NCBI GenBank assembly: GCA_016192885.1
Contig: JACPTH010000293.1
Coordinates: 1-5,041 of the forward strand
From: a bacterium
GTDB lineage: Bacteria > Muiribacteriota > Ozemobacteria > Ozemobacterales > Ozemobacteraceae
Direction of reading: 5' to 3'
DNA length: 5,041 bases
The notes beneath the pieces were generated by a model, which was given only the letters and a program-made list of their open reading frames with translations, searched no databases and was not told the DNA's origin. Below are positions 1 through 5,041 of the stretch, piece after piece. The stretch's first letter is position 1. Every line of letters begins with the position of its first letter. The position numbers and the translations under genes were made by a program.

Positions 1-100
1 GATCTGAGTTTTGCGTTTGTTGCTTAGAAATAAAATAGTATGCTAAGCTAACTTGGAAAATTTGGTTCATAGTTTAAAGAAAAAAAGTATAGAATGAGTT

Positions 101-484
101 ATGGCGAAAATTCTAGTTATTGAGGATGAATTAAATATTGCCCGGGCGGTGAAAGATAAGCTTTCTCATGAAGGGCATCATGTTGAGTTGGCTTACTCTG
201 GTCAACAAGGGTTAGGATTTGTAAAAAACCAGCTCGTAGATTTAATCATTCTTGACCTTCTCATGCCTGAAATGGACGGGTTTGAAGTAATTGAGCGCTT
301 GAAGGCGGATCCCACGACGAAATCAATTCCAATCATTCTTCTTAGCGTGCTTTCGGAAGATCCTGAAGATGAAAGGTTTAAGCGCATCCATCCGGATGGC
401 TATTTAACAAAGCCTTATAAAGGCGCTGATTTAATAAAGATCGTGAACAAAGTTTTAAAAAACTTAAAGATGAAAGATGATTGA
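101..484 (+). CDS. Stand-alone response regulator receiver (CheY-like)
   Basis: This 127-residue protein is a single receiver domain with no output domain, expected to act in the cytoplasm by being phosphorylated on aspartate and then binding a partner. The receiver signature is complete: the acidic pair E8-D9, phosphoacceptor D52 in LIILDLLMPEMDG, S82 in place of the usual Thr, aromatic Y101, and K104 followed by P105. The stretch before Y101 reads RIHPDG instead of the usual G-A-D-D-like loop, so the surface around alpha4-beta5 may be specialised. The ATG at 101 leaves just three residues before the first beta strand, so little can be missing. No clear Shine-Dalgarno precedes it; an out-of-frame ATG at 94 opens only a 9-codon frame. 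The next receiver starts 72 bp downstream. Receiver identity is secure; the cognate kinase and target are unknown. Confidence 0.95.
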   Translation: MAKILVIEDELNIARAVKDKLSHEGHHVELAYSGQQGLGFVKNQLVDLIILDLLMPEMDGFEVIERLKADPTTKSIPIILLSVLSEDPEDERFKRIHPDGYLTKPYKGADLIKIVNKVLKNLKMKDD

Positions 485-544
485 AGATTCTCATTTGCAG
501 GTAAAGGAATCGTTCTATCCAGGAATTGGGTTTTGGGCGATGAG

Positions 545-551
545 AAGGAGG
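545..551 (+). promoter_or_regulatory. Strong Shine-Dalgarno for the second receiver
   Basis: AAGGAGG lies 5 nt upstream of the GTG at 557. It is a perfect anti-16S match at normal spacing and decides the start in favour of GTG 557. The alternative in-frame TTG at 533 would place this site inside the coding region and has only a weak AGGA further upstream. Confidence 0.75.
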
Positions 552-556
552 CGGTC

Positions 557-949
557 GTGATACCAGGGGCGGAAAAGAAAAAAATCTTGGTTGCGGATGA
601 TGAACCTCATATTCGACGAGTTGTTAAAGATAAGCTTTCAAACGCCGGTTTCCAAGTGTTTGAAGCGGTAAATGGGGAAGAGGCTTTTCAGATCGCCATC
701 CGAGAAACCCCTGATTTAATTTTATTAGACGTCATGATGCCCAAGTTAAACGGGTTCGATGTTTGTAGAAAACTTCGCTGTGAGCCGGTTTTTTTAAATG
801 TTCCAATACTTCTCCTAACCGCGAAAGGTCAAGAAAGCGACAAAAAAATGGGTCTTGATGCCGGGGCGACAGAGTATATTACCAAGCCGTTTAGTCCCCG
901 CCAGCTACTTCAAGATGTTCAAATGAGATTGGGACTTTCAGAAAACTAA
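557..949 (+). CDS. Stand-alone response regulator receiver, second copy
   Basis: This is a second CheY-like receiver, about 130 residues from the GTG start and 138 if the TTG at 533 is used. The GTG is preferred because of the AAGGAGG just before it, and because the extra eight residues lie outside the receiver fold. Numbering from the GTG, the motifs are canonical: D14-D15, phosphoacceptor D58 in LILLDVMMPKLNGFD, T88, the GATEYITKPF loop with Y107, and K110-P111. There is no DNA-binding or enzymatic output domain. It resembles the receiver at 101-484, sharing VKDKLS in the first helix, and may be its paralogue from tandem duplication. Its TAA stop overlaps the ATG of the GAF/HD-GYP gene (TAATG), which implies translational coupling and makes that protein its most likely partner. 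This pairing is inferred from gene order only. Confidence 0.94.
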   Translation: MIPGAEKKKILVADDEPHIRRVVKDKLSNAGFQVFEAVNGEEAFQIAIRETPDLILLDVMMPKLNGFDVCRKLRCEPVFLNVPILLLTAKGQESDKKMGLDAGATEYITKPFSPRQLLQDVQMRLGLSEN

Positions 950-2274
950 TGAATGTTGATGCGAATCGGCTTGTAAACTCCGAAAGAGTTAGAGCTTTTC
1001 GTCAAACCTTAGAAAAGAACGGATTCCCCAATGAGTTGAGTAACCGTGACTCGAAGGGTGCCATGAAAATCGACCTTCCAGAAAACATGGCGGTGTATTT
1101 TTCTTGTCAAGGTGTTCCGGAGCAGATCGTTCCGATAATTTTGACTTCATTAACCCATCTTTTAGCATCTGAATACGAGCTTGTAGACTTGACAAGGGAA
1201 CTTTCAAATACTTACGAGGAAATTTCCCTTTTATATGAGTTGAGTAATGCCTTCTCCGGGACCCTTCAACTTGATAAGATCCAGAAGACCGCGATTGATG
1301 AAATCTCAAAAACCCTTGATGTGCAGATGGTTTCAATCCTTATGCTCAACGAAGATAAAACCGGATTAATTCTTGCATCCGGTTTGGGAGTTAACGAAAA
1401 CCATATTGGGAAAGTACGGTTTCAAAAAGGTGAGGGGCTGGCATGGTCGGTTATTCAAAAGGGTCAATCCCTTATTGCAAATGACCTTTTTCAAAATGGG
1501 CAATACATGCCCGGGGAAAAAAGCGAACGATCGCTTCTGTTGTCTCCGATTGCCACGAAATTCGAGATTATCGGAGTTTTAGCCGTTTCGGATAAATTAG
1601 ATCGTTCCGATTTTTCCTCAAAGGATGAGAAGCTTCTTACAACCATTGCACAACAAATGGGTGCGGTTCTTGAAAATGCGCAACTGTATCGTGAGGCGCA
1701 TGAATTATTCATTAATACCGTTGAGGCTCTTGCCGCTGCCATTGACGCCAAAGATCCGTATACTTTTGGGCATTCCGAACGGGTAACTGCTTTTTCAATG
1801 GTAATTGCAAGAGAATTGAAACTTGCCTTTGATGAAATTGAGCGAATTCGAATTACCGCTCTTCTTCACGACATAGGAAAATTGGGAGTTTCGGAGCAAA
1901 TTCTCAGAAAGCCCGGGAAGCTCACCAAAGAGGAATACGGGGAGATTCAAAAACATCCGGTGATCGGCGCTTCAATCATGAATCATGTGAGAAAGCTTTC
2001 TAGGTTTATTCCGGGAATGATAGACCACCATGAACGGTTTGATGGAAGCGGCTATCCTGACGGCCAAAAAGGTGCTTCGATTTCCCTGGCTGGTCGAATC
2101 ATTGCCATCGCCGACACCTTTGATGCAATCACCTCTAATCGGCCATACCATCCCGATCAAAAAGGGAGACCTCCAGAGGTTGCCCTGGCGGAAATAATAA
2201 GATGCTCAGGTACGCATTTTGACCCTTCCTTGGTTGAGGTCTTCACAAAGGCTTACGAAAAAGGTTCAATTTGA
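949..2274 (+). CDS. GAF and HD-GYP domain cyclic-di-GMP phosphodiesterase
   Basis: This 441-residue protein has no signal peptide or membrane segment and is predicted cytoplasmic. Residues 1-75 form an N-terminal region I do not recognise; about 76-100 is a helical, probably coiled-coil linker; about 100-245 is a GAF sensory domain; about 252-435 is an HD-GYP domain. The catalytic set is present: H275 (GHS), H307-D308 with K311 (HDIGK), H336 (KHP), H360-H361, the GYP signature DGSGYP at 365-370, and D389. This is a full metal-binding set for hydrolysing cyclic-di-GMP, or another cyclic dinucleotide, to pGpG or GMP. The Glu that some HD-GYPs carry four residues before the first His is Tyr271 here, which favours a two-metal rather than three-metal centre. 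The start overlaps the preceding receiver stop in TAATG, so expression is probably coupled. Unlike RpfG, no receiver is fused to it. The GAF ligand is unknown. Domain calls are firm; activity is inferred from retained residues. Confidence 0.95.
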   Translation: MNVDANRLVNSERVRAFRQTLEKNGFPNELSNRDSKGAMKIDLPENMAVYFSCQGVPEQIVPIILTSLTHLLASEYELVDLTRELSNTYEEISLLYELSNAFSGTLQLDKIQKTAIDEISKTLDVQMVSILMLNEDKTGLILASGLGVNENHIGKVRFQKGEGLAWSVIQKGQSLIANDLFQNGQYMPGEKSERSLLLSPIATKFEIIGVLAVSDKLDRSDFSSKDEKLLTTIAQQMGAVLENAQLYREAHELFINTVEALAAAIDAKDPYTFGHSERVTAFSMVIARELKLAFDEIERIRITALLHDIGKLGVSEQILRKPGKLTKEEYGEIQKHPVIGASIMNHVRKLSRFIPGMIDHHERFDGSGYPDGQKGASISLAGRIIAIADTFDAITSNRPYHPDQKGRPPEVALAEIIRCSGTHFDPSLVEVFTKAYEKGSI

Positions 2275-2289
2275 TGGGCTCCTTTTTCG
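2256..2289 (+). terminator. Possible stem-loop at the end of the HD-GYP gene
   Basis: CGAAAAAGG (2256-2264) and CCTTTTTCG (2281-2289) form a perfect 9-bp inverted repeat with a 16-nt loop containing the TGA stop. It sits where a terminator for block 1 would be expected. The stem is AT-rich (4 GC pairs) and no T-tract follows, so it does not fit a standard intrinsic terminator. It may instead protect the mRNA 3' end, or be chance. Confidence 0.3.
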
Positions 2290-2410
2290 CTAATTAAACT
2301 TGCGTCATCGCATAGGATCACTTTTTGTAAACGTTCCCCCTATGTTTCCTGAAATCTTGATTAAATAGGAATGTTGGAAAATCAAAGAACGGTTGCCACT
2401 TTTTAAGCCC

Positions 2411-2439
2411 TGATTTTTGCAAACTTATGATTTTTGCAA
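2411..2439. repeat. 12-bp direct repeat, 17-bp period
   Basis: TGATTTTTGCAA occurs at 2411-2422 and exactly again at 2428-2439, separated by ACTTA. Each copy ends in the palindrome TTGCAA. The second copy runs into the AAGGAGGAA arm of the inverted repeat. It could be an operator pair or a small local duplication; the sequence does not decide. Confidence 0.6.
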
Positions 2440-2508
2440 GGAGGAATAGTTCTTTTGAGCGGAAATCAGCCATCTTTGAACCCAAATTATGATGCTTATG
2501 TCTAACAT
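2425..2508 (-). CDS. Candidate 27-residue peptide behind a strong ribosome binding site
   Basis: On the minus strand AAGGAGG (plus 2514-2520) is followed after 5 nt by ATG at 2508, opening a 27-codon frame ending in TAA at 2425-2427. The peptide begins MLDISIIIWVQRWLIS, a short hydrophobic and potentially membrane-active half, followed by a polar, basic tail (QKNYSSLQKS). Length and layout recall small hydrophobic peptides such as type I toxins, but no homology can be claimed. The only strong support is the ribosome binding site and spacing; no minus-strand promoter was recognised. The frame is also the tail of a longer open frame starting at 2751, so the small start would be internal to it. 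It may be chance. Confidence 0.2.
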   Translation of the reverse strand: MLDISIIIWVQRWLISAQKNYSSLQKS

Positions 2509-2520
2509 ATTTTCCTCCTT
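2438..2520. repeat. Inverted repeat of Shine-Dalgarno-like arms
   Basis: AAGGAGGAA (2438-2446) and TTCCTCCTT (2512-2520) are perfect 9-bp complements separated by 65 nt. A transcript of either strand would carry a strong Shine-Dalgarno near its 5' side and a matching anti-Shine-Dalgarno downstream, able to sequester it. On the minus strand the Shine-Dalgarno serves the 27-codon frame and the complementary arm lies in the last codons of that frame. On the plus strand it precedes TTG 2455, which opens only 16 codons. The repeat itself is certain; a regulatory role is inference. Confidence 0.55.
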
Positions 2521-2686
2521 TCTTGAATTTGATGATGGTGTTTGTCGCATTTTGCATGCCATTGAAAGGTAAAACTTTTTCTCCCCACTTAGAACCATGG
2601 TTGTATGCGGATTCTTCCGAGTCGTAGGAAACAAAAAGTAATTGGGATGGTGCTCAAATTTTATACATGCGGTAAGGTCGATCGTA

Positions 2687-3151
2687 ATGACTTTTGAACA
2701 GTTTGAGTTACTTTTTGGAAGAGAGTTAAAAAAAATACCTTTGCGATTCAAGCAGGGAGTTTTGGGGTTTCATGTGGAAAAAAGGACGGTCCGTTATTAT
2801 CCTACCGTAGCTGGGCTTTACATTTTGGGCAAGTATCAACCCGATAACGGTTATCTAGGCCCCGCGATAACGTTGTATTACGGCTCGTTCATGAAGGTAT
2901 GCAGGGGGTTATCGTTTAAGGAAATCCAAGTTGAGATCGCCAAAACCATTGCCCACGAACTTCTTCATCATTGGGAAAACCTTGCGGGCAGAAACCTATT
3001 AATGGAAAAGGACTTGAAAAAGCTCGCCAGATGGAAAAGACAGCTTGGATTTTCTACAAAAGATCGAATGGGTAGGGATTTGCGTGAAGTAATCTTGTTT
3101 TTGTACATGCTTTTTCTTTCGCTAGCTTTTGTAACCCGGCTCGCGGAGTAG
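2687..3151 (+). CDS. Zincin-like metallopeptidase family protein with C-terminal hydrophobic segment
   Basis: This protein has 154 residues from ATG 2687, which follows AAGG at 2674-2677 with 9-nt spacing. An in-frame TTG at 2642 would add 15 residues that look non-conserved. The zinc motif HELLHH (residues 90-95) gives the metal ligands H90 and H94 and catalytic E91. It is preceded by ITLYYGSFMKVC and followed by WENLAGRNLLMEKD, which I recall as the pattern of the small bacterial metallopeptidase family related to Pfam Zincin_1 (LYILG..., IxxYYGSF, HExxHHxExLAG). E107 or D109 could be the third ligand. Residues about 135-150 (VILFLYMLFLSLAFVT) form a short hydrophobic helix after a basic stretch, suggesting a C-terminal membrane anchor with the catalytic part in the cytoplasm; I do not recall such a tail in the family. 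The substrate is unknown. The prepilin-like gene begins 10 bp downstream. A run of eight A at 2728-2735 lies within the frame. Confidence 0.8.
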   Translation: MTFEQFELLFGRELKKIPLRFKQGVLGFHVEKRTVRYYPTVAGLYILGKYQPDNGYLGPAITLYYGSFMKVCRGLSFKEIQVEIAKTIAHELLHHWENLAGRNLLMEKDLKKLARWKRQLGFSTKDRMGRDLREVILFLYMLFLSLAFVTRLAE

Positions 3152-3161
3152 CCTAAAAATA

Positions 3162-5030
3162 ATGAAAAAGTTTTGTTTTCTTTGTTCCCGAGGAGGCTTT
3201 CTTATCCCAATGGTTTTAGGAGGGTTATTGTTTCTCTGGATACTTGGGGGGATATCCCTTTTCGTGAGCCGTAATCATATGTGGGTTCAATCACGATGGA
3301 AGAGCCGCTTGGAACTTGGAAATCATGCCATTGATGCCTCCCGTAAAATGGTTTGGCGCTTGCTCCAGGGGTTGAATGATCCAAGGGAGAATTCGCACGG
3401 CCTTTTTGATGCAGTTCGCTCAAAAAATGGTCCAGCCGGGTGGTCTTATAAAGAAGTTATTCCACTTGAAGTAAAGGGAAAAAATAACCCCGAAGTTGAG
3501 ATTTCAATTCCCTGGGCGACGGAGCTCCTTGTCCCTAATGGAATTAGCAATGGGTGGATTGGGGAGATTCAGGTTGAAGTTAACCTCCCAGCCGGCCTCC
3601 CGCAAGGAATTCCCCGGGGGTGGCGCCGGGCTTTTCGAGTTATTGATCTTGAAAAATCATTTCCGCACGGGAGATTCGGGCTTTTTATTCGCGACGCGAT
3701 CGGAGAATTCGTCTCAGAACGTGGAGGGGCTTATCATTCCCCGCTACATAGACTTGTAATTTCATGGTTGGCCCCGGAATCCGGAGGGGTCTTTTTGGGG
3801 TCAGGAGACACGAGTGTTTCCACCCGGCCCTTCATAAATGTCGGGGAATGGGGAAAATCTTTTGAGAAACCAGAGGTTCAATCATTCTTTGAACCCGGAA
3901 AGCTTCTTCTCATGCTTCCCCAGTATTCAGCTACAGCGGAATTCTTGAGGGACCGGCTTCATAGTGAACCAGGGGTATGCAAATTGGAGCGGAAAATTTT
4001 TCCGGAACCTGAGTCGCCAATTTCTATCCGCGAGTTTTACGATTCCTTTCTTAGCAACGTTTTTGGAGAGTCCCTACCCCGGGTTTCAAACCGTCTCCTA
4101 TGTTGGCATCCAATGTTCAACCCTGCTTCAAGTGTCTTCTTGTGGTCCAACCAAGGTTCTCGTCCCAAGTGGGTTCTAGGGCCATTTCTTCCGAGAGTTC
4201 GACGAATCTGGGCTCTAGAAAGGTCTGGGAACAAGCAAGTTTTGCCGTTTCCTTATTCAGACGAACAAATTGCCCCCTCGACTATGCTTGCCCCACTCGA
4301 TCCTACGTTTGGAGCATCCCCCCTGGGAGACCTTTTCGAGTTGCTTTCATGGAAAGATTTTGGGATCAACAACACCGAACCAACCAAATTACTTGAAAAA
4401 TCTCTTTTAGACATTCCTTTTAAGCATGGGTGGTCTTATTCAAGACATTTTCCATCGCCGGAAAAGTTCCTTGAACATAGATTGGTTGATCATCGCACGG
4501 GGAAGAGAGTATTGATCCTTGATGGAATTGACATAATCGAAAGTGAATTCGAATTAAAGGGTCCGCTTTATTATTCAGGCGTGGGAGTTCTTTTGGTAAG
4601 GGGAGGAATTCGCATTTTCCCTGAAATAATACCATTGGATGAAACAAGGGATCGTCTTGTACTTTGGGCCGCCAAAGGTGATATTTCAATTCTAGGCAAC
4701 GGAAAAATCACCGCGTATCTTTGCGCTCTTTCTCCCGAATTCCCGAATTCTACCTGTGACTACAACGGCCAAGGATGTCTTCGATACGATGGAAACGGTC
4801 GAATTGATGCGATTCGCTCCTTTCCGGGCAACCCCCTTAATTTAACCGGGGGTTTGGTTGCCGACCACTTGAAATTAACTTCATTCGCCTGGAAACCCAC
4901 CGAAAATAAAATGGTTTTCGACGGAAGGTATTCCGGTTCGGAATTTGGGCATAGGAATATCTGGGTTACCGTTGGGCCTCAAGAGATTCTTTTGGCCCCG
5001 CATTATTTTTTAAGGGTGACCAAAAATTAG
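3162..5030 (+). CDS. Large type IV prepilin-like protein (PilX/GspK-like minor pilin candidate)
   Basis: This 622-residue protein starts with a short basic leader ending RGG (10-12), then a hydrophobic helix FLIPMVLGGLLFLWILGG continuing to about residue 37, then a polar helix to about 70. This is a class III prepilin signal with predicted cleavage after G12 by a PilD-type peptidase. Mature position 5 is Met rather than the Glu of major pilins, as in GspK-like and some PilX-like minor pilins. Residues about 70-450 are a globular region I do not recognise. Residues about 460-525 contain beta-strand/turn repeats (LKGPLYYSGVGVLLVRGGI, then RLVLWAAKGDISILGNGKI) resembling the beta-helical C-terminal parts of some PilX/DUF4900-type proteins. 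It probably works at the inner membrane or periplasm in a type IV pilus or type II secretion-like complex; no other pilus gene is in the window. The start has GGAG at 3145-3148 with long 13-nt spacing. It is co-directional with, and 10 bp after, the metallopeptidase gene. The pilin-like N-terminus is fairly secure; the role is inferred. Confidence 0.8.
   Translation: MKKFCFLCSRGGFLIPMVLGGLLFLWILGGISLFVSRNHMWVQSRWKSRLELGNHAIDASRKMVWRLLQGLNDPRENSHGLFDAVRSKNGPAGWSYKEVIPLEVKGKNNPEVEISIPWATELLVPNGISNGWIGEIQVEVNLPAGLPQGIPRGWRRAFRVIDLEKSFPHGRFGLFIRDAIGEFVSERGGAYHSPLHRLVISWLAPESGGVFLGSGDTSVSTRPFINVGEWGKSFEKPEVQSFFEPGKLLLMLPQYSATAEFLRDRLHSEPGVCKLERKIFPEPESPISIREFYDSFLSNVFGESLPRVSNRLLCWHPMFNPASSVFLWSNQGSRPKWVLGPFLPRVRRIWALERSGNKQVLPFPYSDEQIAPSTMLAPLDPTFGASPLGDLFELLSWKDFGINNTEPTKLLEKSLLDIPFKHGWSYSRHFPSPEKFLEHRLVDHRTGKRVLILDGIDIIESEFELKGPLYYSGVGVLLVRGGIRIFPEIIPLDETRDRLVLWAAKGDISILGNGKITAYLCALSPEFPNSTCDYNGQGCLRYDGNGRIDAIRSFPGNPLNLTGGLVADHLKLTSFAWKPTENKMVFDGRYSGSEFGHRNIWVTVGPQEILLAPHYFLRVTKN
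4734..4749 (+). repeat. Tandem 8-bp repeat inside the prepilin-like gene
   Basis: CCCGAATT is repeated twice in direct succession. The unit is not a multiple of three, so the copies are read in different frames (SPEF then PNS), and gain or loss of one unit would frameshift the last ~95 codons. The frame is intact here. Confidence 0.6.
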
Positions 5031-5041
5031 TTTCCATAAAA

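Larger units (their letters stand above)
2275..2686. other. AT-rich intergenic region without a convincing gene
   Basis: About 410 bp separate the HD-GYP stop from the metallopeptidase ATG. Plus-strand frames are broken by many stops; the longest with an ATG is 27 codons (2489-2572) with no ribosome binding site. Longer minus-strand frames (about 79 and 108 codons) have unremarkable composition, no Shine-Dalgarno at their first ATG, and one runs into the metallopeptidase gene. The region should hold the promoter for block 2, but I found no -35/-10 pair with good spacing; isolated TATGAT boxes occur at 2426 and 2488. The structured part is 2411-2520, listed separately. A small RNA or untranslated leader is possible but cannot be shown by eye. 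Confidence 0.7.

Noticed and set aside
1..27. Possible C-terminal end of an upstream gene (open to TAG at 25-27)
   Set aside because: Eight codons at the window edge carry no recognisable signal; any frame could give this by chance.
17..44. Possible promoter TTGTTG - 16 bp - TATGCT before the first receiver
   Set aside because: The -35 box matches only half the consensus and other equally weak pairs exist in the same 100 bp.
989..1336. 115-codon minus-strand frame inside the HD-GYP gene
   Set aside because: A shadow of the well-supported plus-strand gene, with no domain or initiation signal.
2318..2557. 79-codon minus-strand frame in the intergenic region
   Set aside because: No Shine-Dalgarno before its ATG, composition rich in K/F/H typical of antisense of AT-rich DNA, and no recognisable domain. 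The better initiation signal nearby belongs to a different frame (ATG 2508).
2489..2572. 27-codon plus-strand frame starting MMLMSNIFSSF
   Set aside because: No ribosome binding site upstream; it lies in the loop and arm of the inverted repeat and is short enough to be chance.
2728..2735. Run of eight A in the zincin gene as a programmed frameshift site
   Set aside because: The zero frame continues intact through the HExxHH motif to the natural end, and no downstream stimulatory structure or alternative domain is evident.
2425..2751. 108-codon minus-strand frame
   Set aside because: It overlaps the start of the zincin gene, lacks a ribosome binding site at its first ATG and has no recognisable motif. 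Only its last 27 codons have a plausible start signal.

Overview
The window (5,041 bp, moderate GC) holds five plus-strand protein genes in two blocks, separated by about 400 bp of AT-rich DNA without a convincing gene. No rRNA, tRNA, CRISPR array, insertion sequence or phage gene was found. The host cannot be named from this sequence. The HD-GYP protein with separate receivers and the type IV prepilin-like protein suggest a deep-branching, probably diderm, pilus-bearing environmental bacterium. A candidate phylum is plausible, but that is a guess.

Block 1 (101-2274) is a signalling cassette. It has two stand-alone CheY-like receivers (101-484 and 557-949), then a GAF plus HD-GYP protein (949-2274) whose ATG overlaps the stop of the second receiver in TAATG. 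In RpfG-type proteins the receiver is fused to the HD-GYP domain; here the receivers are separate polypeptides. The simplest reading is phosphorylation of one or both receivers by a kinase encoded elsewhere, coupled to breakdown of cyclic-di-GMP (or a related cyclic dinucleotide) by the HD-GYP protein. No histidine kinase, GGDEF or EAL gene is present. Bases 1-100 show no clear promoter and no strong ribosome binding site.

The gap (2275-2686) contains a 9-bp inverted repeat whose arms are Shine-Dalgarno-like on both strands, a 12-bp direct repeat, and a minus-strand 27-codon reading frame behind a very good ribosome binding site. These may be chance, but they are the least explained part of the window.

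Block 2 (2687-5030) is a two-gene unit with a 10-bp gap. The first gene encodes a small zincin-type metallopeptidase-family protein (HExxHH motif) with a hydrophobic C-terminal segment. The second encodes a 622-residue protein with a type IV prepilin-like N-terminus lacking the Glu5 of major pilins, and a beta-rich C-terminal region, reminiscent of PilX- or GspK-like minor pilins. The envelope theme of block 2 and the cyclic-di-GMP theme of block 1 would fit control of surface behaviour, but no direct link is visible in the sequence.
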